64,000 nt of DNA from Herpetosiphon giganteus (GTDB lineage: Bacteria > Chloroflexota > Chloroflexia > Chloroflexales > Herpetosiphonaceae): contig NZ_JAFBCZ010000011.1 of the NCBI RefSeq assembly GCF_016907925.1, positions 1 through 64,000 of the forward strand, in the 5' to 3' direction. The notes beneath the pieces are model-generated. The model did not search any database, was not told where the DNA came from, and was given only the letters and a program-made list of their open reading frames with translations. Positions 17,801-26,031 of the stretch are shown here, piece by piece (the stretch's first letter is position 1; each line of letters starts with the position of its first letter). The position numbers were made by a program, and so were the translations under genes.

Positions 17801-19839
17801 ATGTGATGGGGCCATTACGCGAGCTTGGCGCACAGTGGGGCGGGACGCTGAAAGCAAGCATCCTGCCGCAAATTGCGACCCTTATCAGCGATGTCAAAAC
17901 CGCGCTCGATGAAAACGGCTTGGTTGGGGCAATCACCGCAGGCGTATCCGGCGTGGGCCGCATCATTGGTGATGCACTCAAGGCGGGCTTTGCTAAGCTG
18001 GGCACGTTCGATTGGTCAAAGGTGTTCGATACCTTGCCAGGCAGAATCCTTGCCGGATTAACCACCATCTTCGGCGCAATCAGCTTTGCACCAGCCGCAA
18101 CCGTGTTGTGGGGTGGCTTGGCGCTGGCCTTCTCAGGGCCAAACCCCGGCATCACGACAATGTTCGCCAAAATCGGCGGTGCATTCAAGCCGTTGCTTGG
18201 CGCGCTCGATGATCTGTTCCTCGTCTTTATCAAAACCTTCAAAGGGTTTGCACTCAACGTGGCGGGGATTATTGACCTGATCATTGGCGGTTTTACCACC
18301 TTCAGCACATGGATTGGCGGGGTGCTGGCCCCCATTGGCGCGGCTGTCACCAAAGCGCTTGGACCGATCGGCGCAGGGCTATCCAAGCTGCTGGGGACAT
18401 TCTCATCGCTCTTTGGCTGGGTTACACGGTTGGTCAGCCCGTTAGGTGCGCTGCTTGGGCCACTAGGAGCCGTGGGCAGTGCTGTCGGCGGATTGCTTGG
18501 GCCATTGCTCGCCGCCGTTGCGCCATTTGTGGCTATTGGCGGCGCGATTGCACTGCTGCTTAATCAATCGCCGGAATTGAAAGCCGCGCTGGAAGGCTGG
18601 ACGGCGCAGCTGGGCCAATGGGTGCTTGATGCAATCCCCGGCCTCTTCGGCGCACTCAATACCTTTATTGGCGGATTGCTGAATTGGCTCGCAGCCGAGC
18701 TGCCGCAAGTCGTAACCACGCTTGTGGGCTGGAGTAAGGCTATTTTTGAGTGGGTGGTGGCAGCCATTCCGCCGTTGCTCGATGGCCTAGCCGAATTTAT
18801 TGGCAAGCTCTTCACCTTCATTGTGGAGAACGTACCCAACCTCGTGGTTCAGCTTGCAGGCTGGGGCGCATCCATCATTGGCTGGGTAATCGATGCGTTG
18901 CCCGGACTGGCAACCAACCTAGGCGAATTTATTGGCAAGCTCTTGGGCTTCATCATTGAGGCAATCCCCGGAGTCGTCGCCAACCTTGCCCAACTAGGCG
19001 CGAAATTTATCGGCTGGATTATCACCGATGTGTTACCCGGGCTACCTGGCACGTTGCTCAAAATTGGCGAGGCAATCTATGGGTTCCTTGCAGGCGTGCT
19101 GGAGGGTATTGCACCGAAACTGGCCGCAATTGGCCTCGCCTTTATTAACTGGATTAGCACCGACGTGCTGCCGGTTATTGGCGGCAAGTTGGGCGAAATC
19201 TGGACGGAAATCAGCAACTGGATTGGGGAGACCGCTGGTAAAGCGTTGACGAAGGCCAAGGAGATCGGCAGCGGCATTGCCAACGGGATTAGCGATGCGG
19301 TTTCAAGCGGCTTGAGTAATCTCCGCTCGTTTGTTGCACGCATCATCAATCCGATTATTTCCGGCATCAACACCGTCATTGACGGCTTAAATATGGTCAA
19401 TCCGGGCACGGCCATTGGACACATTGCCTATATGGCGAAAGGGGGGATTACGCGTGGAGGTCTGACGGTGATGGGCGAGGAAGGCCTCGAACGAGTCACG
19501 GGCAGCGGCATTGACGTGCTGGCTGGGCCGGGCCTGTTTGATGTGCCTGCTGGACTGAAGGTCACGCCAGCCGCGCAAACGATGCGCGACCTGTTGACCC
19601 CGATGCAAAGTGCGCTGCAACTCCCAAGCAGTCTCACCCGCATGCCTGCACGGATGAATGGCTTCCAACCATCCATGCCCGCAGCGGCCACCACAACCGA
19701 AAACTACATCATCAACCAGTATTTCAACGCGACCGATAGCCAAGGCGTGCGCGACGCGGCGCGTCAAGGCATAAACGAGGGATCGAAGCAGATTGCAGGG
19801 AAGGCCCGCATCAAGCAACAAACCTACCGGAGGAAATAA
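14812..19839 (+). CDS. Tape measure protein
   Basis: A 1675-residue tail length ruler. Residues about 90-260 resemble the TP901/TIGR01760 core (FATDFGVLPKDVVPALYEALSSG). Residues about 580-920 form long coiled coil with three related units of about 55-60 residues starting QRDYQFATADTAGK, QRDYELSLADTETK and ERDYQYATADTAGK. A Gly run (GGGGGGG) lies just before them. Residues about 1000-1480 are hydrophobic, with repeated 35-40-residue units such as EFIGKL-x-FI. At roughly 0.15 nm per residue the tail would be near 250 nm. The C-terminal part is polar and glycine-poor. Confidence 0.9.
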   Translation: MAEFSLGSAALGTEINLDGLYSGIEEAHGVAERGFTSIGGTIASTLKSGVILAGAAITTAIAGVTASAMTSFIGFERQIQEVFTLLPDTSQQAMSAMSSQVKDFATDFGVLPKDVVPALYEALSSGVPEGNVFDFLAVAQKAAIGGVTDTKTTVDGLTSVVNAYGADVLSVQDASDQMFTAVAYGKTSFADLSNSLYNVIPNAQALGISFSDVTAAIASMTAMGVPTSVSTTQLRQLLVELSQSGGEAAETFKTIAGVGFKDFIAQGHNLQDALILMEEAARQNKVGINDLFGSVEAGGAALALTGRNTQSFSAALDQMANSSGATERAFQVMDQGIGRSIDYIKASLSTLLLDVANRLAPTFAVFADWVQAHMPQISSIVLGVFDAIGAAIQFVSPYFAAFANGAQAAFGVFIDLAQSAVNYGRNIGEQLANGILSAASSVMQALNSIASMITYWLEPHSPPKILPDIDTWGTETAQVWMDGWGEVDYQIFDQIGSTIESLLKSMVDTGVLPEEGMIPMLLGSQTAVAAAIDELRTTGTVSERAFAAVRSSAGAAGDQVDRMFRSMVAMEQANRDAATAQRELNRITEKYNAILSPLDAQLQAIRDQQADVRDAQRAAQLQELINSTGGDEAERQAAALELQALNLEKKIRDTKKSQGAEQSAAQAKLDAATKAKSVLEADISLQNQQIKAQQRHNDLIQRQIALLSQAASAGGGGGGGAAMDDAAKKAEAAAKAQRDYQFATADTAGKIALLREEQSKYTEADAEYWRLKTQITSTEQQYQRELEASAESQRDYELSLADTETKLASLKAEQSQYAVGSEEYNKIQKEIVKVEKEREKALAEVEKKNAEAAKAERDYQYATADTAGKIGMLQKELEGAEKGSSEYWRIRTQLNSVEQQYQREQEASAKATEGAGGAAKGAAGGVGNLSGQLADLKGAAGAIPKPIEDIQKTVTDTAQSFVDFKDRQLEALDAAVGFVKENPFSTALQGILVSLGNVMGPLRELGAQWGGTLKASILPQIATLISDVKTALDENGLVGAITAGVSGVGRIIGDALKAGFAKLGTFDWSKVFDTLPGRILAGLTTIFGAISFAPAATVLWGGLALAFSGPNPGITTMFAKIGGAFKPLLGALDDLFLVFIKTFKGFALNVAGIIDLIIGGFTTFSTWIGGVLAPIGAAVTKALGPIGAGLSKLLGTFSSLFGWVTRLVSPLGALLGPLGAVGSAVGGLLGPLLAAVAPFVAIGGAIALLLNQSPELKAALEGWTAQLGQWVLDAIPGLFGALNTFIGGLLNWLAAELPQVVTTLVGWSKAIFEWVVAAIPPLLDGLAEFIGKLFTFIVENVPNLVVQLAGWGASIIGWVIDALPGLATNLGEFIGKLLGFIIEAIPGVVANLAQLGAKFIGWIITDVLPGLPGTLLKIGEAIYGFLAGVLEGIAPKLAAIGLAFINWISTDVLPVIGGKLGEIWTEISNWIGETAGKALTKAKEIGSGIANGISDAVSSGLSNLRSFVARIINPIISGINTVIDGLNMVNPGTAIGHIAYMAKGGITRGGLTVMGEEGLERVTGSGIDVLAGPGLFDVPAGLKVTPAAQTMRDLLTPMQSALQLPSSLTRMPARMNGFQPSMPAAATTTENYIINQYFNATDSQGVRDAARQGINEGSKQIAGKARIKQQTYRRK

Positions 19840-19842
19840 CCC

Positions 19843-21213
19843 ATGGCTCATGGATTTTGGATTATCAAACAAGCAGAAGTACCGATTGTCCTCAACTTAA
19901 ACGATCAGTCGGTCAATTGGAAATATCGCATGGAACAAAACCGCTGGCAGCCGCCAATCCCAGACCGCAATCCAGGCAGTGGCGAGCCATATCTCGATAC
20001 CGCCGAATCCTTTGAGGTTGCCATTGGCGGCGTTGATGAAGATGAAGTGAGCGTCAATCTAAATGCCCTGCAAGCGATCCTCGACGATGCTGCTGATTTC
20101 AATGATGGGATGAGCAGCACACCCGTGATCTGGCGCGAGCAGATCAACAATGGCGTAGCCTACGATGCGCTGATGGCATCGGTTGAGCCAGCGCGCTTTG
20201 GGATTACGCTCACCAGTAATTTTCTCGTCGATACCAATAACCGCTTTTACCGCAATGTGAAGGTGGAATTTCCGCGCCGCCCGATTCTATGCAACAGCAT
20301 CGTCGTGAATTCAAATAGTCCAAGTGGTGATGCTGATGCGATGCTGTCGAATCTTAGCTTCGCCATCGCAGCCGATATCGCTAGTCCCGCAAGTCTTGAC
20401 TTGGCGTTGAGCAGCTTGCCCACCGCCGCTGTCATGCCGACGATTCCGGCGGGGACGGTGGTCATTGGCCCAAATGGTAGCTTATTTCCATTCAACGCCG
20501 CGCCCTTGGCCACGGGCACAGGCTATAGTTCGGTTGCTGATGCCGCGAATAATGCGCCCATGGGAGCTGTGATGCGCTATACCCCGCCCAGCACAAGCGA
20601 GGTGGTGCATACCACCAAGCAATCCATCAATCAAACCAAACGCTGCTTAGTGTTTGCCAAAGTGCGCAACAATTCTGTGAGTGCAGGCTTTAGCATTCGG
20701 CCCATTGCCACGACCCTCGGTGGGCAGTTGATCTATGGCCGCTATACCCATATCGATGAAGCCAGTGGCACGTCACCGCGCATCGTCAGCCTTGGTATCC
20801 TCAGTTCGCCCAGTGCGATGGCGCAGCTGCACGTCGGCATTACCGCAACCGCGACGGGCCTTGGCACACTCGATATTGCGGACATCTTTCTTGTCGCTCT
20901 CGATCAAGGCCGCACGGCGATTATTCCCTATGGCGCAGTGACACGGCCTAATAACAATCAAGGCACGCTTTCAATCAATGACAACTACCTCAGCGCTGAC
21001 ACACCAAATCTCAGCTATGCACAAGCCGCAGCAGGGCCGCTCGATGTATTCAGCGAAGGCGATGCACGGATTTTCCTGAAGGGTCGAATTCATGAGCTGC
21101 AAATCCTGACGACCAACGGCACGTCATGGAAGATCATGCCCAGCGGCAGCGGGGCAGCTCCGCAGGTCACGGCCACATTGAAACGCCGCACGGCCTCATT
21201 GATTCCACGCTAA
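19843..21213 (+). CDS. Tail protein, probable distal tail-like
   Basis: A 456-residue protein directly after the tape measure, the usual place of the distal tail protein that starts the baseplate. The early part (VNWKYRMEQNRWQPPIPDR) and the beta-rich body agree with a baseplate role. The middle (about residues 150-440) looks like a jelly-roll sugar-binding or adhesin-like region. The precise family is not recognised. An ACCGGAGGAAA ribosome site precedes the ATG. Confidence 0.6.
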   Translation: MAHGFWIIKQAEVPIVLNLNDQSVNWKYRMEQNRWQPPIPDRNPGSGEPYLDTAESFEVAIGGVDEDEVSVNLNALQAILDDAADFNDGMSSTPVIWREQINNGVAYDALMASVEPARFGITLTSNFLVDTNNRFYRNVKVEFPRRPILCNSIVVNSNSPSGDADAMLSNLSFAIAADIASPASLDLALSSLPTAAVMPTIPAGTVVIGPNGSLFPFNAAPLATGTGYSSVADAANNAPMGAVMRYTPPSTSEVVHTTKQSINQTKRCLVFAKVRNNSVSAGFSIRPIATTLGGQLIYGRYTHIDEASGTSPRIVSLGILSSPSAMAQLHVGITATATGLGTLDIADIFLVALDQGRTAIIPYGAVTRPNNNQGTLSINDNYLSADTPNLSYAQAAAGPLDVFSEGDARIFLKGRIHELQILTTNGTSWKIMPSGSGAAPQVTATLKRRTASLIPR

Positions 21214-21234
21214 GGAGAGAGAGGAAAAACAGCG

Positions 21235-23010
21235 ATGATGAAAATCTATGATTATACGATTAGCCTGCTGAATCCGGCCACCAACACCATGGTGGCCAAC
21301 CTCAGCAAACGCGCGTTCGATATTGATGTCTCCATCGATGCGCTCACGTTCCGCATGCGTGCCTTGGCCGATGAGTCAGCCGTGTACCTTGATAATCCGC
21401 CAGCCCTGCACACGATTGTGCGCCGCAGCGATGGCAAGCGGTTTGTGTTTCGCTTAAACACGCCAGCACTCGAAGCCAACAATATCCTGTTATTTGAATG
21501 CTTTAACCTGATTGCCTGCCTTGACGATGATGAGGCCTGTGTGCAATGGTCAACGATGGATGATGCCAACTGGCTTCCCGTCGGCAAAGAGCGCGTCAGT
21601 AATCGGGCTGAGGAACTGCACGAGTTTGGCAGCGAATACCCATCAATCTATCCCAAGAAGGATGAGCGCTTTAGTGTTGGGTTTATTGGCAGTAAAGCCC
21701 TGCAAGTGCCGAGCGGGGCAACCCGCAAGCAACGGATCATGCAGTGCGATTTCGAGTTTCGCGCGCCAACCAACTGGACGGGCGTGCTTCAGCGTAGCGA
21801 TGCCAACTTTGGCTTTCTGGCGCGCATTCTCACGATCACCGGCAGTGGCGCAGGCGCGGGCACCATCGTCAACGGCGCATTGTGCGAGGCATTCAGCGAT
21901 ACCGATATTATCAGCATGGATATGTGGTATGACGCGGCATTAGCCCTCTATGCAGGCGAAACGGGCGATATCTATTTTCGGATCAAAAACTGGCGCGTCG
22001 CTGCATCCAGTGCCAACATGGTCAATACCGTCACCACGACCGCTGCAATCACCGCTGGCGCAAACCGTGTTGTCACGCTCGCCTCGATGGCGAATGTGTA
22101 TGTTGGTCAACGGCTCGTGTTTGAGTCTACGACCTCCGCAACCGGCGCAGTCAACAGCGAAAGCGTGGTGGTCAAGAGCAAAACCGCGACCACCTTCATT
22201 GCTGACTTTGCCAAGAATCACGCAATCGGCAGCACCGTCAAAGGCATTGTGATTACCGATAAGGAAATCATTGAAGATGCACTGGCCAACCTGCGCACGC
22301 TGAATCCAAACTGTGGCTTGTCCGCTGCTAAAATGCTGATTGTGAATAGCGGCGAAGATCAAGAGGAACGCACATGGATCAATGAGAGCTATCGCAAGCT
22401 GCTCGATGATTTAGCCGTTGATACCGACTATGTGTATGGTGTGGATCGGGAGGGACGGTTATATTATCGGCCACGTGGCACGTATGCGCGAGCGTGGGCT
22501 TCGAGCCGCACCAAAATCACCATGAAGCGGCCACTTGATAAGCTCTATAACAGCATTCGGGCGGCCTATCAATCCGCCAAGGGCGTACTGGTGCAAACGG
22601 CCTATAGCACGAATGCCGTGTCAACGTTGCTGTATGGCATTACCCGCCGAAAAACCGTCAAGGTCGATACGACCAACGCGGCACTGGCAGGAGCGGCCCG
22701 CACCTATGCCCTGAACGATAGCAAGAATCGCAATGCGCAAATTGATGTGGTGCCGCAGCGCCTTACCGATATGTCAGGCGGCGTGTATCCGCTCGATGAA
22801 ATTGAGCCAGGCGATACCATCACCATCACCGACTTGCCCGCTTCCTTCAGCGAGGCCAACCTGCGCAAGTTCATTGTGGCCGAGCAATCCATTGATGCCA
22901 GCGCAGGCACGGGCACGATTACCCCGCAGGAACCCATTCCCACGGTTGAGCACTATTTGGCCAACCTGACCGATATTGGCCCCGCCCAAGACACCCGCCG
23001 CATTCGCTAA
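21235..23010 (+). CDS. Tail protein, probable baseplate hub
   Basis: A 591-residue protein, last of the late operon. Its start (YDYTISLLNPATNTMVANLS) and later DDLAVDTDYVYGVDREGRLYYRPRG with LYNSIRAAYQS resemble siphovirus tail hub or tail-lysin proteins, which bridge tape measure and fibres. A beta insertion around residues 160-340 may be a carbohydrate-binding module. No peptidase motif is seen. A run of GGAGAGAGAGG precedes the ATG. No tail fibre gene follows, which is unusual. Confidence 0.6.
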   Translation: MMKIYDYTISLLNPATNTMVANLSKRAFDIDVSIDALTFRMRALADESAVYLDNPPALHTIVRRSDGKRFVFRLNTPALEANNILLFECFNLIACLDDDEACVQWSTMDDANWLPVGKERVSNRAEELHEFGSEYPSIYPKKDERFSVGFIGSKALQVPSGATRKQRIMQCDFEFRAPTNWTGVLQRSDANFGFLARILTITGSGAGAGTIVNGALCEAFSDTDIISMDMWYDAALALYAGETGDIYFRIKNWRVAASSANMVNTVTTTAAITAGANRVVTLASMANVYVGQRLVFESTTSATGAVNSESVVVKSKTATTFIADFAKNHAIGSTVKGIVITDKEIIEDALANLRTLNPNCGLSAAKMLIVNSGEDQEERTWINESYRKLLDDLAVDTDYVYGVDREGRLYYRPRGTYARAWASSRTKITMKRPLDKLYNSIRAAYQSAKGVLVQTAYSTNAVSTLLYGITRRKTVKVDTTNAALAGAARTYALNDSKNRNAQIDVVPQRLTDMSGGVYPLDEIEPGDTITITDLPASFSEANLRKFIVAEQSIDASAGTGTITPQEPIPTVEHYLANLTDIGPAQDTRRIR

Positions 23011-23029
23011 GTCCAGCTGCTAAAGCAAC

Positions 23030-23056
23030 ATCGCCGATCCTTTACGGATCGGCGAT
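23030..23056. terminator. Hairpin between convergent genes
   Basis: ATCGCCGATCC and GGATCGGCGAT are perfect 11-base arms around TTTAC. It lies between the last tail gene and the oppositely oriented receiver gene, so it could end transcription from both sides, though it lacks a T-run. Confidence 0.6.
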
Positions 23057-23076
23057 CGCCACTATTGGGCAGTAGC

Positions 23077-23439
23077 CTATGGGGACGGATTAAGCACCGC
23101 ATGGATAAGGTCGAGGAGCTTGGTTAGGTCAAAGGGTTTGGCCAGAAAGGCGTGATAGGGACCATCGATAAACGAAATCCGGGTTCCCCCACTCATCAGA
23201 ATCATCGGTGGTGCGATAATACCAGGGAGGGTGGCAATCCGACGACATAGCGTCATGCCATCCATCCCGGGCATCATAATGTCAATAAAAATCAGGTCGG
23301 GTCGCTGGTTGTGATAGAGGTCTAAGGCGTGCTGGCCCGTTGCGGCGGTCTGTACCAGATAGCCCTCTTCCATCAACATATCTTCAAACAATTCCCGGAT
23401 TGCGGGTTCATCATCAACAACAAGAATGAAGATAGGCAT
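23077..23439 (-). CDS. Stand-alone response regulator receiver
   Basis: A 120-residue CheY-like domain and nothing else. It has the acidic pair in VVDDEP, the phosphoacceptor Asp in LIFIDIMMPGMDG, a Ser in place of the usual Thr in ILMSGG, and the Lys in LAKPFD. It therefore can probably be phosphorylated but has no output domain. The ATG at 23439 starts at the conserved strand; upstream extension looks non-coding. No kinase partner is nearby. A lone receiver beside phage tail genes is odd and might be a captured host gene. Confidence 0.85.
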   Translation of the reverse strand: MPIFILVVDDEPAIRELFEDMLMEEGYLVQTAATGQHALDLYHNQRPDLIFIDIMMPGMDGMTLCRRIATLPGIIAPPMILMSGGTRISFIDGPYHAFLAKPFDLTKLLDLIHAVLNPSP

Positions 23440-23600
23440 CGCTGATCGGTCCTTGGCGCATGCAATCAACAGCCCTGCTGCGCACGCCGAGCGCATACGG
23501 CGGAGCAGGCACACCCGTCGCTTAGTCCGAACAGAACGAAGCAACGCAACGATGGGGCATCGAACGCAGAGCAAGAACGACTCCATGAAGCAGCACGAAA

Positions 23601-24062
23601 TCAGTACTGCGCGACATGATCCACACGATGGTTAGAAACCCCGCGAAGAGTTGACGGTTGACACGTGTTGTTGGTTAAACAGCGTGGGCATCGCCAGAAG
23701 GTGGTTGCTTGGCTATGGCCACATTCCCAACATGCATAGCAACTGCCCGCTTCATCGGTTGCTTGTTCAATCAGTTGTCCATGCTGGGTATTTCGCTCAA
23801 CCGTCCACAGGATATGGTAGTGCGCATTCAAGACGGTGGCGGTTTGAATGCGTGGGTCGGCCACGACCATGCGATCGATCAACGCAATTAAGTAATCCGC
23901 CGATTCGCCGTACTCGGGAATATAGTAGGTAATCGTCTCGCGGCGGCGATACTGAACCCATGCATAGGGCTTGCCTTCTTTGGCCGCATTCATTGCCGTT
24001 CGAACCGCATTCATCTCGGGATCAGTAAAATCACTGCTATTCATAATATTAAATGAGCGCAT
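23601..24062 (-). CDS. Zinc-ribbon protein, unknown
   Basis: A 153-residue protein. Residues about 25-100 form an alpha/beta part; the C-terminal part has CYACWECGHSQ and, 9 residues on, CPRC, a probable zinc ribbon. The start at 24062 is 7-8 bases after an AGGAAG site; an ATG at 24068 is also possible. No family is recognised. It is in the leftward cargo block downstream of the HNH gene, with a gap of 16 bases. Confidence 0.6.
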   Translation of the reverse strand: MRSFNIMNSSDFTDPEMNAVRTAMNAAKEGKPYAWVQYRRRETITYYIPEYGESADYLIALIDRMVVADPRIQTATVLNAHYHILWTVERNTQHGQLIEQATDEAGSCYACWECGHSQATTFWRCPRCLTNNTCQPSTLRGVSNHRVDHVAQY

Positions 24063-24078
24063 ACACATCTTCCTGTCG

Positions 24079-24522
24079 TCAATCGATGGATAATACGTCC
24101 TCGCTCAGCCCGCTTTTATCTTCTAATTTTCTCAAGTTAATCATCTTTGCTTCATTCTCATAAAACACACCACTAATCTTATTTGATATTTCCTGCTCAT
24201 CCGCTTTCTTCCATGAATATAATACCTCCACTGTATATGTTCTTTCATCTTTATCAATAAGACTAGCACACCGACCGCAAAGCCAAATACCATTTGTTAT
24301 AGTGCTACGTTCTGCTGGTGTCATGCTCGAATTGTACCGAGCAGACTTTGGTTTTCCACCCCGAATATGTGCTCCTTCACCTGTTATAACGGCGCGTACA
24401 TCTTCTGCATGAGGCCCAACTGTATGTGCTTTACAACGTGGATTTGAACATATATAGCCAGCTCGTTCTGCAAGCTTCTTGACTGTGGGTTGGGTAAACT
24501 CATTCGGATCGCGTTTGGCCAT
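24079..24522 (-). CDS. HNH nuclease-like protein
   Basis: A 147-residue protein with the plan of defence- and mobile-element-linked HNH proteins: CSNPRC (zinc), a GEGAHIRGGKP core with the family AHI, a MTPAERSTITNGIWLCGRCASLID block and a closing VEVLYSWKKADE. The usual HNH has a second His where this has CASLID, so catalysis is uncertain. The ATG follows an AGGAGG site by 5 bases, so it is chosen over the upstream start at 24546. Codon use is AT-richer than the tail genes. Confidence 0.7.
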   Translation of the reverse strand: MAKRDPNEFTQPTVKKLAERAGYICSNPRCKAHTVGPHAEDVRAVITGEGAHIRGGKPKSARYNSSMTPAERSTITNGIWLCGRCASLIDKDERTYTVEVLYSWKKADEQEISNKISGVFYENEAKMINLRKLEDKSGLSEDVLSID

Positions 24523-24602
24523 AAATCCTCCTACAAGTTGGCTCATTTTAGACGAAGTAAGGGTGTGTGATTAGGGTTTGATAGTTACCAAAGCACCAGA
24601 AA

Positions 24603-24776
24603 ATGGTAACTTGGTACGGCTATATCTCACCATCTGGAGAGCAAGTGATTATTACCCATATCTTTGATTTCTACCAAGAGCATGGGCTTAGTGATGGATA
24701 TATGAAACGGCTTCGTGATGGCACACGTAAACAACATAAGGGATGGACTTACGATCCAACACTAGAGACACTATAA
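24603..24776 (+). CDS. Small NUMOD1-like DNA-binding protein
   Basis: A 57-residue protein beginning MVTWYGYISPSGEQVIITHI and ending with RKQHKGWTYDP. This is the pattern of nuclease-associated modular (NUMOD1) repeats found beside homing endonucleases, where the C-terminal helix contacts DNA. Here no nuclease domain is attached, though an HNH gene is next to it in the opposite direction. It may be a remnant of a homing endonuclease or a small DNA-binding protein. No strong ribosome site is seen. Confidence 0.5.
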   Translation: MVTWYGYISPSGEQVIITHIFDFYQEHGLSDGYMKRLRDGTRKQHKGWTYDPTLETL

Positions 24777-24854
24777 ATAAATCTGTACAAACTGTATCCC
24801 ATCTCATAAGATTAAAGCCTCTATATTATCATAGTAACAATGGAGGCACTCTAC

Positions 24855-25901
24855 ATGGCACCAACGATTTATGGGGAACGGTGGGAAATTATCAAGAGTT
24901 TAGGAGAAGGAGGCCAAGGATTAGTTTTTCGCGTAAAAGATTTGAAGGGAGGAGGCGATATCGAATATGTACTAAAACGGCTGAAAAATAATAACCGGAT
25001 CGAACGATTTAGGCAAGAAGTTGAAGCAGTCCGTTTATTGCAGCATACTAATATCGTCTCGCTGGTAGACTTTGATCTAGAAGCACCTAAGGCTTATATG
25101 GTTTTTGAATACTGTACCGGTGGCGATCTAACACAAGCAAGATCTATATGGGAAGGTGACGCGGTTAAGGCACTAAAGGTTTTCTATGAAATTTGCGAGG
25201 GAATTGCCTATGCCCATAAGCATAACATTTTCCATCGTGACATCAAACCACAAAATATCTTCTTTCGAACCCCTAATGGGCCTCCAGTAATCGGTGATTT
25301 TGGTATTTGCTATATAGATGATAATGGCGCTCGTCTAACAATAACTGAAGAAGCTGTTGGGCCTCGCTCCTATATGGCACCAGAACTAGAAGATGGTCGT
25401 GCAAATACCATATCAGGTAAAAGTGATGTTTATTCTCTTGGAAAACTACTTTATTGGATGTTATCTAATAAAATATTTTCTCGTGAGAAACATAGAGAAG
25501 TACAATGGGATTTAAAAGGAATTAATAACGATAAATTATTAGGTTGGAATAACATCTACATGGAACATGTCAATAATTTATTGGATTTAATGATTCAAGA
25601 TGAACCAGATAAAAGATATTCTATTAATAGTATTATTGTCCTATTGAAACAAACTATCCGACTTATTGAAAAGGAATTTACCCCAATTTCAAAGAATATA
25701 AAACATCCATGCACTTATTGTGGTTCTGGATATTATATAGTTAAAACGACAGATAAAAATTCTTCTTCAAATTTTGCTTTAAATTTTGGATTCAAGATAG
25801 TAGGTGATCCAGCATGGAAAATACTTGTATGCAATAATTGTGCACATATACAACTGTTTCGTCTAGATTTCTTACCGCCTGACAACGAATGGGAAAAATA
25901 A
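24855..25901 (+). CDS. Ser/Thr protein kinase with C-terminal zinc ribbon
   Basis: A 348-residue Hanks-type kinase, apparently cytoplasmic as no membrane segment is seen. Gly loop GEGGQG is at 17-22, Lys41, helix-C Glu55, HRD 127-129, DFG 148-150 and APE 175-177, so it looks active. Residues about 285-340 carry CTYCG and CNNCAH, a probable zinc ribbon. The ATG follows TGGAGG by 8 bases. The gene is clearly AT-rich compared with the tail operon and lies convergent to two HEPN-like genes. Phage-borne soluble kinases often act in exclusion of other phages; that role is inference. Confidence 0.85.
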   Translation: MAPTIYGERWEIIKSLGEGGQGLVFRVKDLKGGGDIEYVLKRLKNNNRIERFRQEVEAVRLLQHTNIVSLVDFDLEAPKAYMVFEYCTGGDLTQARSIWEGDAVKALKVFYEICEGIAYAHKHNIFHRDIKPQNIFFRTPNGPPVIGDFGICYIDDNGARLTITEEAVGPRSYMAPELEDGRANTISGKSDVYSLGKLLYWMLSNKIFSREKHREVQWDLKGINNDKLLGWNNIYMEHVNNLLDLMIQDEPDKRYSINSIIVLLKQTIRLIEKEFTPISKNIKHPCTYCGSGYYIVKTTDKNSSSNFALNFGFKIVGDPAWKILVCNNCAHIQLFRLDFLPPDNEWEK

Positions 25902-25937
25902 AGTAAATTAAAATATTACAAATATTGCCATATATTA

Positions 25938-26002
25938 ATTATATATCTTCGTAATATTCATAAATATATCATTTTTTATAGAAGATTACGAAGATATATA
26001 AT
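25938..26002. repeat. AT-rich inverted repeat, 18-base arms
   Basis: Perfect 18-base arms (first at 25938-25955, second at 25985-26002) separated by 29 bases lie in the AT-rich gap between the convergent kinase and HEPN-like genes. It may act as a bidirectional terminator or as a regulator site. Confidence 0.6.
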
Positions 26003-26031
26003 ATAAGGATTAGAAATTATAAAAATAAAAT

